Part shown: piece by piece, positions 22,251-35,800 of the stretch
Layout of the letters: each line of letters starts with the position of its first letter
Position numbering within the stretch: position 1 is the stretch's first letter
Source of the DNA: Megaleporinus macrocephalus
Lineage: Eukaryota; Chordata; Actinopteri; Characiformes; Anostomidae
Assembly: GCA_021613375.1 (NCBI GenBank)
Contig: CM038705.1
Location: 7,930,095 to 7,994,094 of the forward strand
Length of the DNA: 64,000 nucleotides
Direction: 5' to 3'
Translations under genes and position numbers: made by a program
Notes under the pieces: generated by a model
Seen by the model: the letters and a program-made list of their open reading frames with translations, nothing else
What the model was told of the DNA's origin: nothing
Databases searched by the model: none

Positions 22251-23122
22251 TGTGTGTGCGCACATTTTAGATGGACAAAGAGGTCCAAGTTGGTCTAGAT
22301 CAGATTTCATCTTTTAGGAACACTACGGAGGACATGGAAGAATTTCTTTTTGCATACTGTAACAGAAGTAGATTACAAGCATTAACTGCCATCAGCACTT
22401 GTTCTCCTCTCTTCACTTTGGTGAGGTGGAATGCTCCGGGTCCCCCTGCTAACCTGGAACCATCTGCACACACAAAGTGGGAGGATGTGACTGAACTGTG
22501 CAAATGTCTTAGGCCCTATGCCTAAAGCCTTTATCTGATCAATAAGTGTATGTTCACTAGTATGAACAGCAGATCGGATTAGAATAGATGTAAATAATCA
22601 CACATACAATACAAAGTAACATGAATATCTTATTGTGAGAGAAGTAGATCAGATCTTGAGCTCCGGTTTGAAGAACATAGTTCCAGATTTCTCCTGGACG
22701 CCCCAGACATTGTATGAATGTGTTCAGTTCCTTCAGCAGCAATCTTGATTTAGCTTAATGAAGTACTGAGCAGTCAAAGCAGGTATTAGATGAGAATTGT
22801 AAATAATACTGGGTTGTTTATAGAAGGAAAAGCTTGGAAAGGGGTAAATAAACACACTGACGTATGGAAAAGCTCTACTTACTCTATTAATACTGTTTAA
22901 TATTTAAAAATAAAGTGTTTTGCTGAGCAAATCTGAAATAAATAGCTTTTTATTAGGGCTGTGTATTGGCATGAACCTGCTTTGTGATACAGCGGTCACG
23001 ATTCAATATATTGTGATATACTGCGATATTGCAAACAAAGTGATATACTGTGATTTTTCAATAGCATTCAATAGCACTGCACCCTTGTGCTGCTTGTTAA
23101 TGTTGGAGTGGAGCTGAGAATG

Positions 23123-23512
23123 AAGGCCCGTCTCCCTCCACCCATCCTCACCCTCTTCTATAGGGGAACCATAGAGAGCATCCTAAGAAGCTGCATCACT
23201 GCCTGGTTTGGGACCTGCACAGCCTCTGACCGCAAGTCCCTCCAACGCATTGTGAGGACAGCTGAGAGGATCATCGGAGTCTCTCTCCCCTCCGTCTTGG
23301 ACATTTACACCACCCGCTGCATCCGCAAAGCAACCAGCATTGTGGATGACCCCACCCACCCTTCACACAGACTGTTCTCCCTCCTGCCATCAGGAAGAAG
23401 GTACCGCAGCGTCCGTCCAACACGACCAGACTCTGCAACAGCTTCTTCCCCCAAGCCATCAGACTTCTCAACACAACTCAACGTCTGAACTGATATCTTC
23501 TGGTACTGGTAC

Positions 23513-23558
<46 letters not shown>

Positions 23559-23853
23559 ATTTACCCCAGATAAAAAAGGGAAGCATTTTTGCACAAAGTA
23601 TTGCACTAATAACCCTACTACCTCACTATTACACATTGCACAACTTGCACACTACCATCAATTATTTATTATTCTCTGTCTGTACTGTGTTGTGTTGTGT
23701 TGTCTGTCCGCACTTGTTTGTTTGTGTTGCACTTGTGTCTGTATGCACTGTCTATGTTGCACCATGGTCCTGGAGGAACGTTGTTTCGTTTCACTGTGTA
23801 CTCTGTATGTAGTTGAAATGACAATAAAACCCACTTGACTTGACTTGACTTGA
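23123..23853 (+). mobile_element. 5'-truncated L2/CR1-like LINE
   Basis: Translation has ILRSCITAWFGTCTASDRKS, ERIIGVSLPSVLDIYTTRCI, and DPTHPSHRLFSLLPSGRRYR, the conserved C-terminus of L2/CR1-clade reverse transcriptases. A (TC)n run at 23515-23550 interrupts the 3' UTR. The copy ends in (CTTGA)n at 23832-23853. Confidence 0.85.
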
Positions 23854-23861
23854 ATTACAAT

Positions 23862-23880
23862 ACTGCCTTCTAGTGGTCAG
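23862..23880 (-). promoter_or_regulatory. CTCF-like motif inside MITE
   Basis: The minus strand reads ctgaccactagaaggcagt, one mismatch from the CCACTAGATGGCAG form at 62356-62369 in the intact MITE copy. Confidence 0.3.
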
Positions 23881-24100
23881 AGATTTATCGATACTGTGTT
23901 TTTGAGAATCGATACAGTATCACTAAACATAATATCCCAATATTTAATATTTTTGATATTTTTTTACAACCCTATTTTTATAAACATAAATAAAGTCCCC
24001 AAGTGTCTAAAACGGCACAGTACTGCACTTCTGTGTCAGAATAAATGATCTTATATATATATATATATATACATATACATACACACAACTGTAGACTTAC

Positions 24101-24188
24101 CCTTTAACCTTTTTCCACTTCCATATGATGATGAAGACGACCAACAACAGAACAACAACAGGAACAGCAACAGCAGTGCCAGTGTGAT
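24101..24188 (-). CDS. Gene B transmembrane exon
   Basis: The acceptor gtcctgtag leads into AT CAC ACT GGC; with the T from the micro-exon it reads YHTGTAVAVPVVVLLLVV and then FIIIWKWKKVK, a hydrophobic helix and a basic anchor. It ends AAAGG|GTAAGT, phase 2. A stalk exon like gene A exon 5 could be hidden in the preceding 3.7-kb intron, but none was seen. Confidence 0.7.
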
Positions 24189-27100
24189 CTACAGGACAAG
24201 ATGCACAGTTAACATGCTACAGGTTTATTGGGAGCATCAACAACAAATAACAAGTACAGGAAGCAATGATCGACCATTTGATGTGATAAAGCTAATGGGT
24301 TTAATGGTGATGGAGAAGACAAAGTTACATAACAAACCAGTAAGATTTAAGCTTTAACAGTATATGTGGGCTCAGTATTTAGCAATCACTTCCATTTTTA
24401 CTGATTTGTTATATATCGGTGCTGCACAGGAGAGGCCAAAATCTTCTTTGCTTTTAATGCAATGCAAGTCAATGGAACCAGAATTTCTGTCCAGGTTATT
24501 TTGGGGCATTTATGTTGGTCCATTCATCATGGTTTTTGTATACAATGTAAGCGGCAGCTGTCATGTTCAAATTACATTGAAAAATAAAAATAGTCAACAA
24601 TGTTTTTATTTGCACAGTGACGATATGTCTATCAGGAAAGGCCAACATGACGATGCTTTATAGTGATCATGATAACTTATGTCAAAATAAGCTTTTCTAA
24701 ACATTTTGTGAATATTGCCAGTATACGTGTGTAGGTATCTCACCACTGTCCAAAGAAAAACAAGTATTTACAGGAGAGAACAAAAACGTTCTTTACTTTC
24801 AATGTAAGTCAATGTGAAGAGGTTTAATGCATAGCTGTTTTGGAGCATTTCTATTGGTCCGTTCATCATGAAACTCTCACATGATATGGAGAACAGCTGT
24901 CGTGTTCAAATTCAATAGAAAAATTAAAATGAATATATATATATATCAGGTGCTTACCTCTATGTTCTACTGCAGAGACATGCTTAAGGCACTTGTCTGT
25001 AAGGCAGAAAATAGAATTCATCTTAAGCAGCTGTTCTCTCCGGAGCATCTCTTTCTAATTTTTCACATTAACTTCTGACCTACAGATGCTCAATAAACTG
25101 AACAGTGATCATTTCACACTCACTTTGGAGGGGCATTAGGGAGCAGTGCCTATCCGTCCCCAAAGAATTCTCTGGGTGTGTCCGAAATGGCCTACTAGTC
25201 AGTAGGTACTAGATTAGAGTCAGTACGTACTGCTCAAGCGGTAGACTAGTACACCACTAGTGCTGAGTTCACCTACTGAGGTATCGTACCGGACGTACCA
25301 GCCGCGCTCGCCTACTGATTTCACTACTGAGTATTCATACATACTAGCCGCGCTCGCCTACTGATTTCACTACTGAGTATTTAGACATACTAGCCACGCT
25401 CGCCTACTGATTTCACTACTAAGTATTCATACATACTAGCCGCGCTCGCCTACTGATTTCACTACTGAGTATTTAGACATACTAGCCACGCTCGCCTACT
25501 GATTTCACTACTGAGTATTCATACATACTAGCCGCGCTCGCCCTACTGATTTCACTACTGAGTATTCAGACATACTAGCCACGCTCGCCTACTGATTTAC
25601 TACTGAGTATTCATACATACTAGCCGCGCTCGCCTACTGATTTCACTACTGAGTATTCAGACATACTAGCCACGCTCGCCTACTGATTTCACTACTGAGT
25701 ATTCATACATACTAGCCGCGCTCGCCTACTGATTTACTACTGAGTATTCATACATACTAGCCGCGCTCACCTACTGATTTCACTACTAAGTATTCATACA
25801 TACTAGCCGCGCTCGCCTACTGATTTCACTACTGAGTATTTAGACATACTAGCCACGCTCGCCTACTGATTTCACTACTGAGTATTCAGACATACTAGCC
25901 ACGCTCGCCTACTGATTTACTACTGAGTATTCATACATACTAGCCGCGCTCGCCTACTGATTTACTACTGAGTATTCAGACATACTAGCCACGCTCGCCT
26001 ACTGATTTCAATACTAAGTATTCATACATACTAGCCGCGCTCGCCTACTGATTTCACTACTGAGTATTCAGACATACTAGCCGCGCTCGCCTACCGATTT
26101 CACTACTGAGTATTCGGACATACTAGCCGCGCTCGCCTACTGATTTCACTACTGAGTATTCGGACATACTAGCCGCGCTCGCCTACTGATTTCACTACTG
26201 AGTATTCAGACATACTAGCTGCGCTCGCCTACTGATTTCACTACTGAGTATTCAGACATACTAGCCGCGCTCGCCTACTGATTTCACTACTGAGTATTCA
26301 GACATACTAGCCGCGCTCGCCTACTGATTTACTACTGAGTATTCAGACATACTAGCCGCGCTCGCCTACTGATTTCACTACTGAGTATTCAGACATACTA
26401 GCCGCTCTCGCCTACTGATTTCACTACTGAGTATTCATACATACTAGCCGCGCTCGCCTACTGATTTCACTACTGAGTATTCAGACATACTAGCCGCGCT
26501 CGCCTACTGATTTCACTACTGAGTATTCAGACATACTAGCCGCGCTCGCCTACTGATTTCACTACTGAGTATTCAGACATACTAGCCGCGCTCGCCTACT
26601 GATTTCACTACTGAGTATTCATACATACTAGCCGCGCTCGCCTACTGATTTACTACTGAGTATTCAGACATACTAGCCGCGCTCGCCTACTGATTTCACT
26701 ACTGAGTATTCTAGATACTAGCCGCGCTCGCCTACTGATTTCACTACTGAGTATTCAGACATACTAGCCGCGCTCGCCTACTGATTTCACTACTGAGTAT
26801 TCGGCTACTAGCCGCGCGCCTACTGATTTCACTACTGAGTATTCAGACATACTTCCGCGCTCGCCTACTGATTTCACTACTGAGTATTCAGACATACTAG
26901 CCGCGCTCCGCCTACTGATTTCACTACTGAGTATTCAGACATACTAGCCGCGCTCGCCTACTGATTTCACTACTGAGTATTCATACATACTAGCCGCGCT
27001 CGCCTACTGATTTCACTACTGAGTATTCATACATACTAGCCGCGCTCGCCTACTGATTTCACTACTGAGTATTCAGACATACTAGCCGCGCTCGCCTACT

Positions 27101-29857
27101 GATTTCACTACTGAGTATTCAGACATACTAGCCGCGCTCGCCTACTGATTTCACTACTGAGTATTCAGACATACTTCGCGCTCGCCTACTGATTTCACTA
27201 CTGAGTATTCAGACATACTAGCCGCGCTCGCCTACTGATTTCACTACTGAGTATTCAGACATTCTAGCCACGCTCGCCTACTGATTTCACTACTGAGTAT
27301 TCGGACATACTAGCCACGCTCGCCTACTGATTTCACTACTGAGTATTCAGACATACTAGCCACGCTCGCCTACTGATTTCACTACTGAGTATTCAGACAT
27401 ACTAGCCGCGCTCGCCTACTGATTTCACTACTAAGTATTCAGACATACTAGCCGCGCTCACCTACTGATTTCACTACTGAGTATTCAGACATACTAGCCG
27501 CGCTCGCCTACTGATTTCACTACTGAGTATTCAGACATACTAGCCGCGCTCGCCTACTAATTTCACTACTGAGTATTCAGACATACTAGCCGCGCTCACC
27601 TACTGATTTCACTACTGAGTATTCAGACATACTAGCCGCGCTCACCTACTGATTTCACTACTGAGTATTCAGACATACTAGCCGCGCTCACCTACTGATT
27701 TCACTACTGAGTATTCAGACATACTAGCCGCGCTCACCTACTGATTTCACTACCGAGCAGTAGACAAGTAGGCTATTTCGGACGCAGATTTACTATGAAA
27801 TGCATGACAACCGTTTATGATAATACAGCTCATTTTATAAACGAGCCTCCTCTGACTGTGGTAACAAACAATTTCCAAAACAGTTCTTTGATTTTTAGTA
27901 ACATTTGAACATTTAAACTGGGTTTTACTTACAAAAGCACTCCATTACATTCTGTAAAAGAAAAAAAAAGAGATTATAGACTCACAAACCTCAAAACTAC
28001 AACAACAGTGTTTCTTAAAATTAGCCTAGTTAAAAATATTAAGTGGTTTCCAGTGAAATTACAGTAAATTAGGCATCATCCGTAGATCACAGAACCCTGA
28101 ACTTCCATTAAACTCTTGTGTTTCATAAAATGCTCTTCAAGTATATATAATTATAAGATATTATATAATATCCATCTATTATCTTCTGCTTTATCACACT
28201 AGTCTGGGTCACGGAGGGGCTGGAGGCAAGCCCAGCATCATCAGGCAAAGGCGGGGTACACTTGCAAAGGTCACCAGTCCATCGCATGGCCAACACACAC
28301 ACGCTCATACACACTCACATCTATGGGCAACTTGGACTGTGGGAGGAAACCGAAGTACCCAGAGGAAACCCACTCAAGCACAGGGAGAACATACACACTC
28401 CACACAGAACCACCCGGACCGGGAACCCAACCCAGATCATCTTACTGTGAGGAGACAGTGCTGACCACTACACCACCATACAGACCACTACACCACCATA
28501 CTGACCACTACACCACCATACTGACCACTACACCACCATACTACCACTACACCACCATACTAACCACTACACCACCATACTAACCACTACACCACCATAC
28601 TAACCACTACACCACCATACTAACCACTACACCACCATACTAACCACTACACCACCATACTAACCACTACACCACCATACTAACCACTACACCACCACTA
28701 ACTAACCCTACAGCACCATACTAACCACTACACCACCATACTAACCACTACACCACCATACTAACCACTACACCACCATACTAACCACTACACCACCTAC
28801 TAACCACTACACCACCATACTAACCACTACACCACCGTACTAACCACTACACCACCATACTAACCACTACACCACCGTACTAACCACTACACCACCATAC
28901 TAACCACTACACCACCATACTAACCACTACACCACCATACTAACCACTACACCACCATACTAACCACTACACCACCATACTAACCACTACACCACCATAC
29001 TACCACTACACCACCATACTACCACTACACCACCATACTAACCACTACACCACCATACTAACCACTACACCACCTACTAACCACTACACACCACCATACT
29101 AACCACTACACCACCATACTAACCACTACACCACCATACTAACCACTACACCACCGTACTAACCACTACACCACCATACTAACCACTACACCACCATACT
29201 AACCACTACACCACCGTATACCACTACACCACCATACTAACCACTACACCACCATACTAACCACTACACCACCATACTAACCACTACACCACCATACTAA
29301 CCACTACACCACCGTACTAACCACTACACCACCATACTAACCACTACACCACCATACTAACCACTACACCACTATACTAACCACTACACACCGTACTACC
29401 ACTACCCACCATACTAAACTACACCACCTCTAACCAAACACACACCGTACTAACCACTACACCACCTACTAACCACTACACCACCGTACTAACCACTACA
29501 CCACCATACTAACCACTACACCACCATACTAACCACTACACCACCATACTAACCACTACACCACCATACTAACTACACCACCATGTTAACCACTACACCA
29601 CCATACTAACTACACCACCATGTTAACCACTACACCATTGTGCCGCCCTATATATAACATATAACATATAATATACATAATCTATAATATATAATCTGTT
29701 TAATACATTGAGGTTTCAATACTTACTCCAGTACAACCGTTCCTATATGTAACATTGCTATGGCAGGAAGTCAGTGTGATGTTTTGAGGTTGGCGCTTGT
29801 GCACTAGACTTTGGTTAAAGTCCTCTTCATTGGCTACGACAACACCCTAAGAAAAAG

Positions 29858-29889
<32 letters not shown>

Positions 29890-32800
29890 AAACACCATAC
29901 AATGCTGTATTTGAGTTCATATCCACACATGTGGTTGTCTTGTTTAAGAAAATTTACAGTGCATAACACAAAATTGCAAACAGAGCTGAAAGATGGATGT
30001 TTTGTAATGAGCGTCTAGATCAAGAGCGTAGAATTAGCATAGACGGAAGTGACGTGTCCCCACCAATATTCAGCGATTATTGAACTGTCCCCACCAATAA
30101 TTTAATTACATCCCCCCCAAAAAAATCTGTAAACATCTCCCTAACCTAGAGGTGCAGAAAGGGTTAAATCAAGTTCTCTGGAGTCCTACCTCCCCATAAC
30201 ACATATGTCCAGTGTGATTGGCTGTGTCTCTCCCTGCTGTCTCGTGAGACTCTGTAGCTACGTTTGATTGTTAGCTGCGCCAAAACTGGAAGGAGAACTT
30301 TCCAGTCATATGAGACTCACTTAAAGTCTAGTTCGCTAATAAAACAAGTCCATCATAATAACGTTAATGGCGATGCTAGGCTTTAGCACACAGCAAACAG
30401 CAGGCTAACATCGTCTGTAGCTCTGAATAACATGGTTTGGAAATTAACTGAACAAAAACCTTCCAACTGTTAGTTCTCTTACAGTCTCTTACTGATACAG
30501 ATTGAATTGTTTTCTGGGGCTGTTACTTTGGTTTTGTGGACCACAGCACCAGGTTGTGCAGTGCTCATGTACTAATCCTGATGTATGAGACTTGTTTCAG
30601 TTGCACTATGGCTGAAGTAAAGTTAATAGGTCTTTATCTGGATGAAACTATGGCTGTGTCTCAAACCCTAGTGAGTGTGTAAGTAGGCTGTCTAGGTAGC
30701 AGCTGTGTAAATAGCAGTGTTCTCTCCTCATCTCTCCTCATAAAACAGATTACTGAGACGCTCTAGTTAGAGAGAGACTGCGTCACGGCTTGTTCCCCCC
30801 ACTGCAGCACGAGACCAGCGGTTTAGCTGGTTGCTAAGCTACCAGCCGGCATCCAAAACAATAGCCCGAGGCTTAAAAATCCGCTAGCATAAATGCTAAT
30901 GTCTCAAGTATAAAACTGCTAAATGGTGAAGGACTCGTTACAGAGTTGATAATAAAAAACTGTTTTGTGTGATTATATGACCAGAAACACATTAAAACTC
31001 CAGAGAGAATCAAAATAACTCACATTTTAAAACCACTTCACTGCTCGTAGATTAGCCTGTGTTAGCGGTTTAGCAGCTGAGGAAGCGTTCAATGCTTCCT
31101 TAAAATCAGGTCTAAATAAGGTTTCTCAGTAGACAGTATGTTTAAGGTATGTAAGTATTGGGACAGTCTACATGTCGGGAGCGCATACTATGATGTAAAA
31201 TGCTGCCTATGTAGGAGCTCACTAGGTTTTGAGACACACCCTATGTCTTGTACTTTGCGAGAGATTGTTTATATCTGTGATTGTTTATCTGTAATACTTT
31301 GTTGATTGATTCATAGGTCCCCGTCAATGTCAAGAGCAAATCTACGCCCTTACAGTTCTAAATACAATCTAATATATAGACACATGCAGCAGCCAGACAC
31401 TACATTAAGTACAGCTACTTGTATCTACACTCGTAGGGTGTCTTTGAAAACCTAGTGAGCTCCTACATAGGCAGCATTTTATGTCATAGTATGCGCCCCC
31501 GACATGTAGACTGTCCCAATACTTACATACCTTAAACATGCTGTCTACTGAGAAACCTTATTTAGACCTGGTTTTAATGAGGCATCGAACGCTTCCTCAG
31601 CCGCTAAGACAATCCCATGATACAGCGCAGGCTAATCTACGAGCAGTGAAGTGGTTTTAAAATGTAAGTTATTTTGATTCTCTCTGGAGTTTTAATGTGT
31701 TTCTGGTCATATAATCACACAAAACAGTATTTTATTATCAACTCTGTAACGAGTCCTTCACCATTTACAGTTTTAAACTCGAGCCGTTAGCATTTATGTT
31801 AGCGGATTTTTAAGCCTTGGGCTATTGTTTTGGATGGCGGCTGGTAACTTAGCAACCAGCTAAACAAGCCGTGACGCAGTCTCTCTCTAACTAGAGCGTC
31901 TCAGTAATCTGTTTTATGAGGAGAGATGAGGAGAGAACGCTGCTACTTACACAGCTGCTACCTAGACAGCCTACTTAGACACTCACTAGGGTTTGAGACA
32001 CAGCCATTGTCTACTGTATATTGTCTATCAGCTCCACTGACCATATAGGAGCTACACTTACAGACTGAAGTTCATCAGATTCTCTGTATACTTTATTACA
32101 CTGTTTCTCAAATGGTCAGGACCCCCACAGGACCACCACAGAGCAGGTACTATGAGGGAGGTGGATCATTCTCAGCACTGCAGTGACACTGACGTGGTGG
32201 TGGTGCTGGTGGTTTGAGTGAAGACCGTGTCCACTCTGTTAGACACTCCTATTATGTTGGTCCACCTTGTAGATGTAAAGTGGTCATCAGTGCTCACAGG
32301 GTGCCGCCTAAAGGACACTGTTGGCTGGATAGTTTTGCTTGGTGGACTACTCTCAGTCCAGCTGTGACACTGACCTGGAAAGTCCACCTATATGGTAAGC
32401 AGAGCTGATGAAGTGGGGATACATGGGTTTGTTGGTATCACAACAATCGAAGCAGCAGTTTTCTGCTAAAGCATAACAATGAAAGGAAACACTTAATAAC
32501 ATTTACAAACAAGATAAATACTCACATTGACGTGCCAATTATAAACCGTACACTCCAGAACACTCTCACTCGGGAGGTGAGAGTAAGAGGTACTGCCATC
32601 AGGATGTTCCTCAACTCGGCAGAGTGAACTGGCTTCAACCCCACATGACCCGGCGAGCCAAATACCTGTGTAGTACAGAGAACAGATCACTATACAGTCA
32701 TGTTGTTCAGGGCACAATAAAAACACCCGGACATCCAGTTGTGATGACTCAAGACCAGAGTCTGCAGCTTTGTGTGTGTTGTGTTGGTGTGAGTGGATCA

Positions 32801-35800
32801 GACACAGGAGTGCTGTAGGAGGTTTTAAACACTGTGTCCACTCACTGCCCACTCTATTAGACACTTCTACTACTTGCTGGTCCACCTTGTAGATGTAAAG
32901 TCAGAGACAGTAGCTCATCTGCTGCTGCACAGTTTGTGTTTCTCTAGTCCTTCATCAGTGGACACAGGACGCAGCCCACAGGACACTGCCCAACGGGACG
33001 CCACGACTTGCCCCCATGACAATGACTTAGATGGTGGCCACAATTGTAGCTTAACTGGGCCCAAAAATGGTGGTTTCACCGGGCGCTACAATGGTAACAC
33101 ACCTGGGGCCCCCAGTGGTAGTCTAACTGGGTCCCATAACAGGAACCCAGCTAAGACCCCAGTGGTAGCCTTACCGAGGCCCACAAACTGACCCAACTGG
33201 GTCCTGTAACTATAACCCAGCTGAGCCCCCAGCGGTAGCCTTATTGGGCCCAAAACTGTAACCCAAATGGGGTCCACAAACTGACCCAACTGGGTCCCAT
33301 GACTGTAGCCCAACTAGGGCCCAAAAGTTATAGGCCAACTAGGGCCTAAAGTTATAACACAACTAGGGCCCAAAAGTTATAAGCCAACTAGGGCCTAAAG
33401 TTATAACACAACTAGGGCCCAAAAGTTATAACCCAACTAGGGCCTAAAGTTATAACCTAACTAGGGCCCAAAAGTTATAACCCAACTAGGGCCTAAAGTT
33501 ATAACCCAACTAGGGCCCAAAAGTTATAACCCAACTAGGGCCTAAAGTTATAAGCCAACTAGGGCCCAAAAGTTATAACCCAACTAGGGCCTAAAGTTAT
33601 AACCCAACTAGAACCCAAAAGTTAAAACCCAACTAGGGCCTAAAGTTAAAGTTATAACCCAACTACGGCCTAAATATATAACCCAACTAGGGCCCAAAAG
33701 TTATAACCCAACTAGGGCCTAAAGTTATAACCCAACTAGGGCCTAAAGTTATAACCTAACTAGAGCCCAAAAGTTATAAGCCAACTAGGGCCCAAAGTTA
33801 TAACCCAACTAAAGCCCAAAAGTTGTAACCCAACTAGGGCCTAAAGTTATAACCCAACTACGGCCCAAGGTTATAACCCAACTAGGGCCCAAAGTTATAA
33901 CCCAACTAGGGCCTAAAAGTTATAACCCAAATAGGGCCTAAAAGTTATAACCCAACTACGGCCTAAAAGTTATAACCCAACTAGGGCCCAAAAGTTATAA
34001 CCCAACTAGGGCCTAAAGTTATAACCCAACTAGGGCCTAAAGTTATAACCTAACTAGAGCCCAAAAGTTATAAGCCAACTAGGGCCCAAAGTTATAACCC
34101 AACTAAAGCCCAAAAGTTGTAACCCAACTAGGGCCTAAAGTTATAACCCAACTACAGCCCAAGGTTATAACCCAACTAGGGCCCAAAGTTATAACCCAAC
34201 TAGGGCCTAAAAGTTATAACCCAAATAGGGCCTAAAAGTTATAACCCAACTACGGCCTAAAAGTTATAACCCAACTAGGGCCCAAAGTTATAACCCAACT
34301 AGGGCCTAAAAGTTATAACCCAAATAGGGCCTAAAAGTTATAACCCAACTACGGCCTAAAAGTTATAACCCAACTAGGGCCCAAAAGTTATAACCCAACT
34401 AGGGCCTAAAGTTATAACCCAACTAGGGCCTAAAGTTATAACCTAACTAGAGCCCAAAAGTTATAAGCCAACTAGGGCCCAAAGTTATAACCCAACTAAA
34501 GCCCAAAAGTTGTAACCCAACTAGGGCCTAAAGTTATAACCCAACTACGGCCCAAGGTTATAACCCAACTAGGGCCCAAAGTTATAACCCAACTAAAGCC
34601 CAAAAGTTGTAACCCAACTAGGGCCTAAAGTTATAACCCAACTACGGCCCAAGGTTATAACCCAACTAGGGCCCAAAGTTATAACCCAACTAGGGCCTAA
34701 AAGTTATAACCCAAATAGGGCCTAAAAGTTATAACCCAACTACGGCCTAAAAGTTATAACCCAACTAGGGCCCAAAAGTTATAACCCAACTAGGGCCTAA
34801 AGTTATAACCCAACTAGGGCCTAAAGTTATAACCTAACTAGAGCCCAAAAGTTATAAGCCAACTAGGGCCCAAAGTTATAACCCAACTAAAGCCCAAAAG
34901 TTGTAACCCAACTAGGGCCTAAAGTTATAACCCAACTACGGCCCAAGGTTATAACCCAACTAGGGCCCAAAGTTATAACCCAACTAGGGCCTAAAAGTTA
35001 TAACCCAACTAGGGCCCAAAAGTTATAACCCAACTACGGCCTAAAAGTTATAATCCAACTAGGGCCCAAATGTTATAACCCAACTAGGGCCCAAATGTTA
35101 TAACCCAACTAAGGCCTAAAAGTTATAACCCAACTAGAGCCTAAGAGTTATAACCCAACTAGAGACCAAAAGTTATAACCCAACTAGGGCCTAAAGTTAT
35201 AACCCAACTAGGGCCAAAAAGTTATAACCCAACTAGGGCCAAAAAGTTATAACCCAACTAAGGCCTAAAAGTTATAACCCAACTAGAGCCCAAAAGTTAT
35301 AACCCAACTAGAGCCCAAAAGTTATAACCCAACTACAGCCTAAAAGTTATAACCCAACTACGGCCTAAAGTTATAACCCAACTACGGCCTAAAGTTATAA
35401 CCCAACTAGGGCCCAAAAGTTATAACCCAACTACGGCCTAAAGTTATAACCCAACTAGGGCCCAAAAGTTATAACCAACTAGGGCCCAAAATTTATAACC
35501 CAACTAGGGCCTAAAAGTTATAACCCAACTAAGGCCTAAAAGTTATAACCCAACTAGAGCCCAAAAGTTATAACCCAACTAGAGCCCAAAAGTTATAACC
35601 CAACTATGGCCTAAAAAAGTTATAACCCAACTAGGGCCCAAAAGTTATAACCCAACTAGGGCCCAAATGTTATAACCCAACTAGGGCCCAAATGTTATAA
35701 CCCAACTAGGGCCCAAATGTTATAACCCAACTAAGGCCTAAAAGTTATAACCCAACTAGAGCCTAAGAGTTATAACCCAACTAGAGCCCAAAAGTTATAA

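Larger units (their letters stand above)
22954..23974. mobile_element. hAT-like MITE split by a LINE insertion
   Basis: The left part (22954-23122, starting agggctgtgtattggc) and right part (23853-23974, ending tacaaccct) match, when joined, the reverse complement of the uninterrupted copy at 62217-62625. The intervening sequence is the LINE. Confidence 0.75.

Noticed and set aside
22557..22742. Minus frame LLLKELNTFIQCLGRPGEIW as the missing cytoplasmic exon of gene B
   Set aside because: Phase could fit, but there is no pyrimidine tract at the acceptor and the frame runs into a hydrophobic AT-rich stretch unlike a tail.
25170..29648. Regularly spaced direct repeats as a CRISPR array
   Set aside because: Units are contiguous satellites without unique spacers, in eukaryotic intronic DNA.
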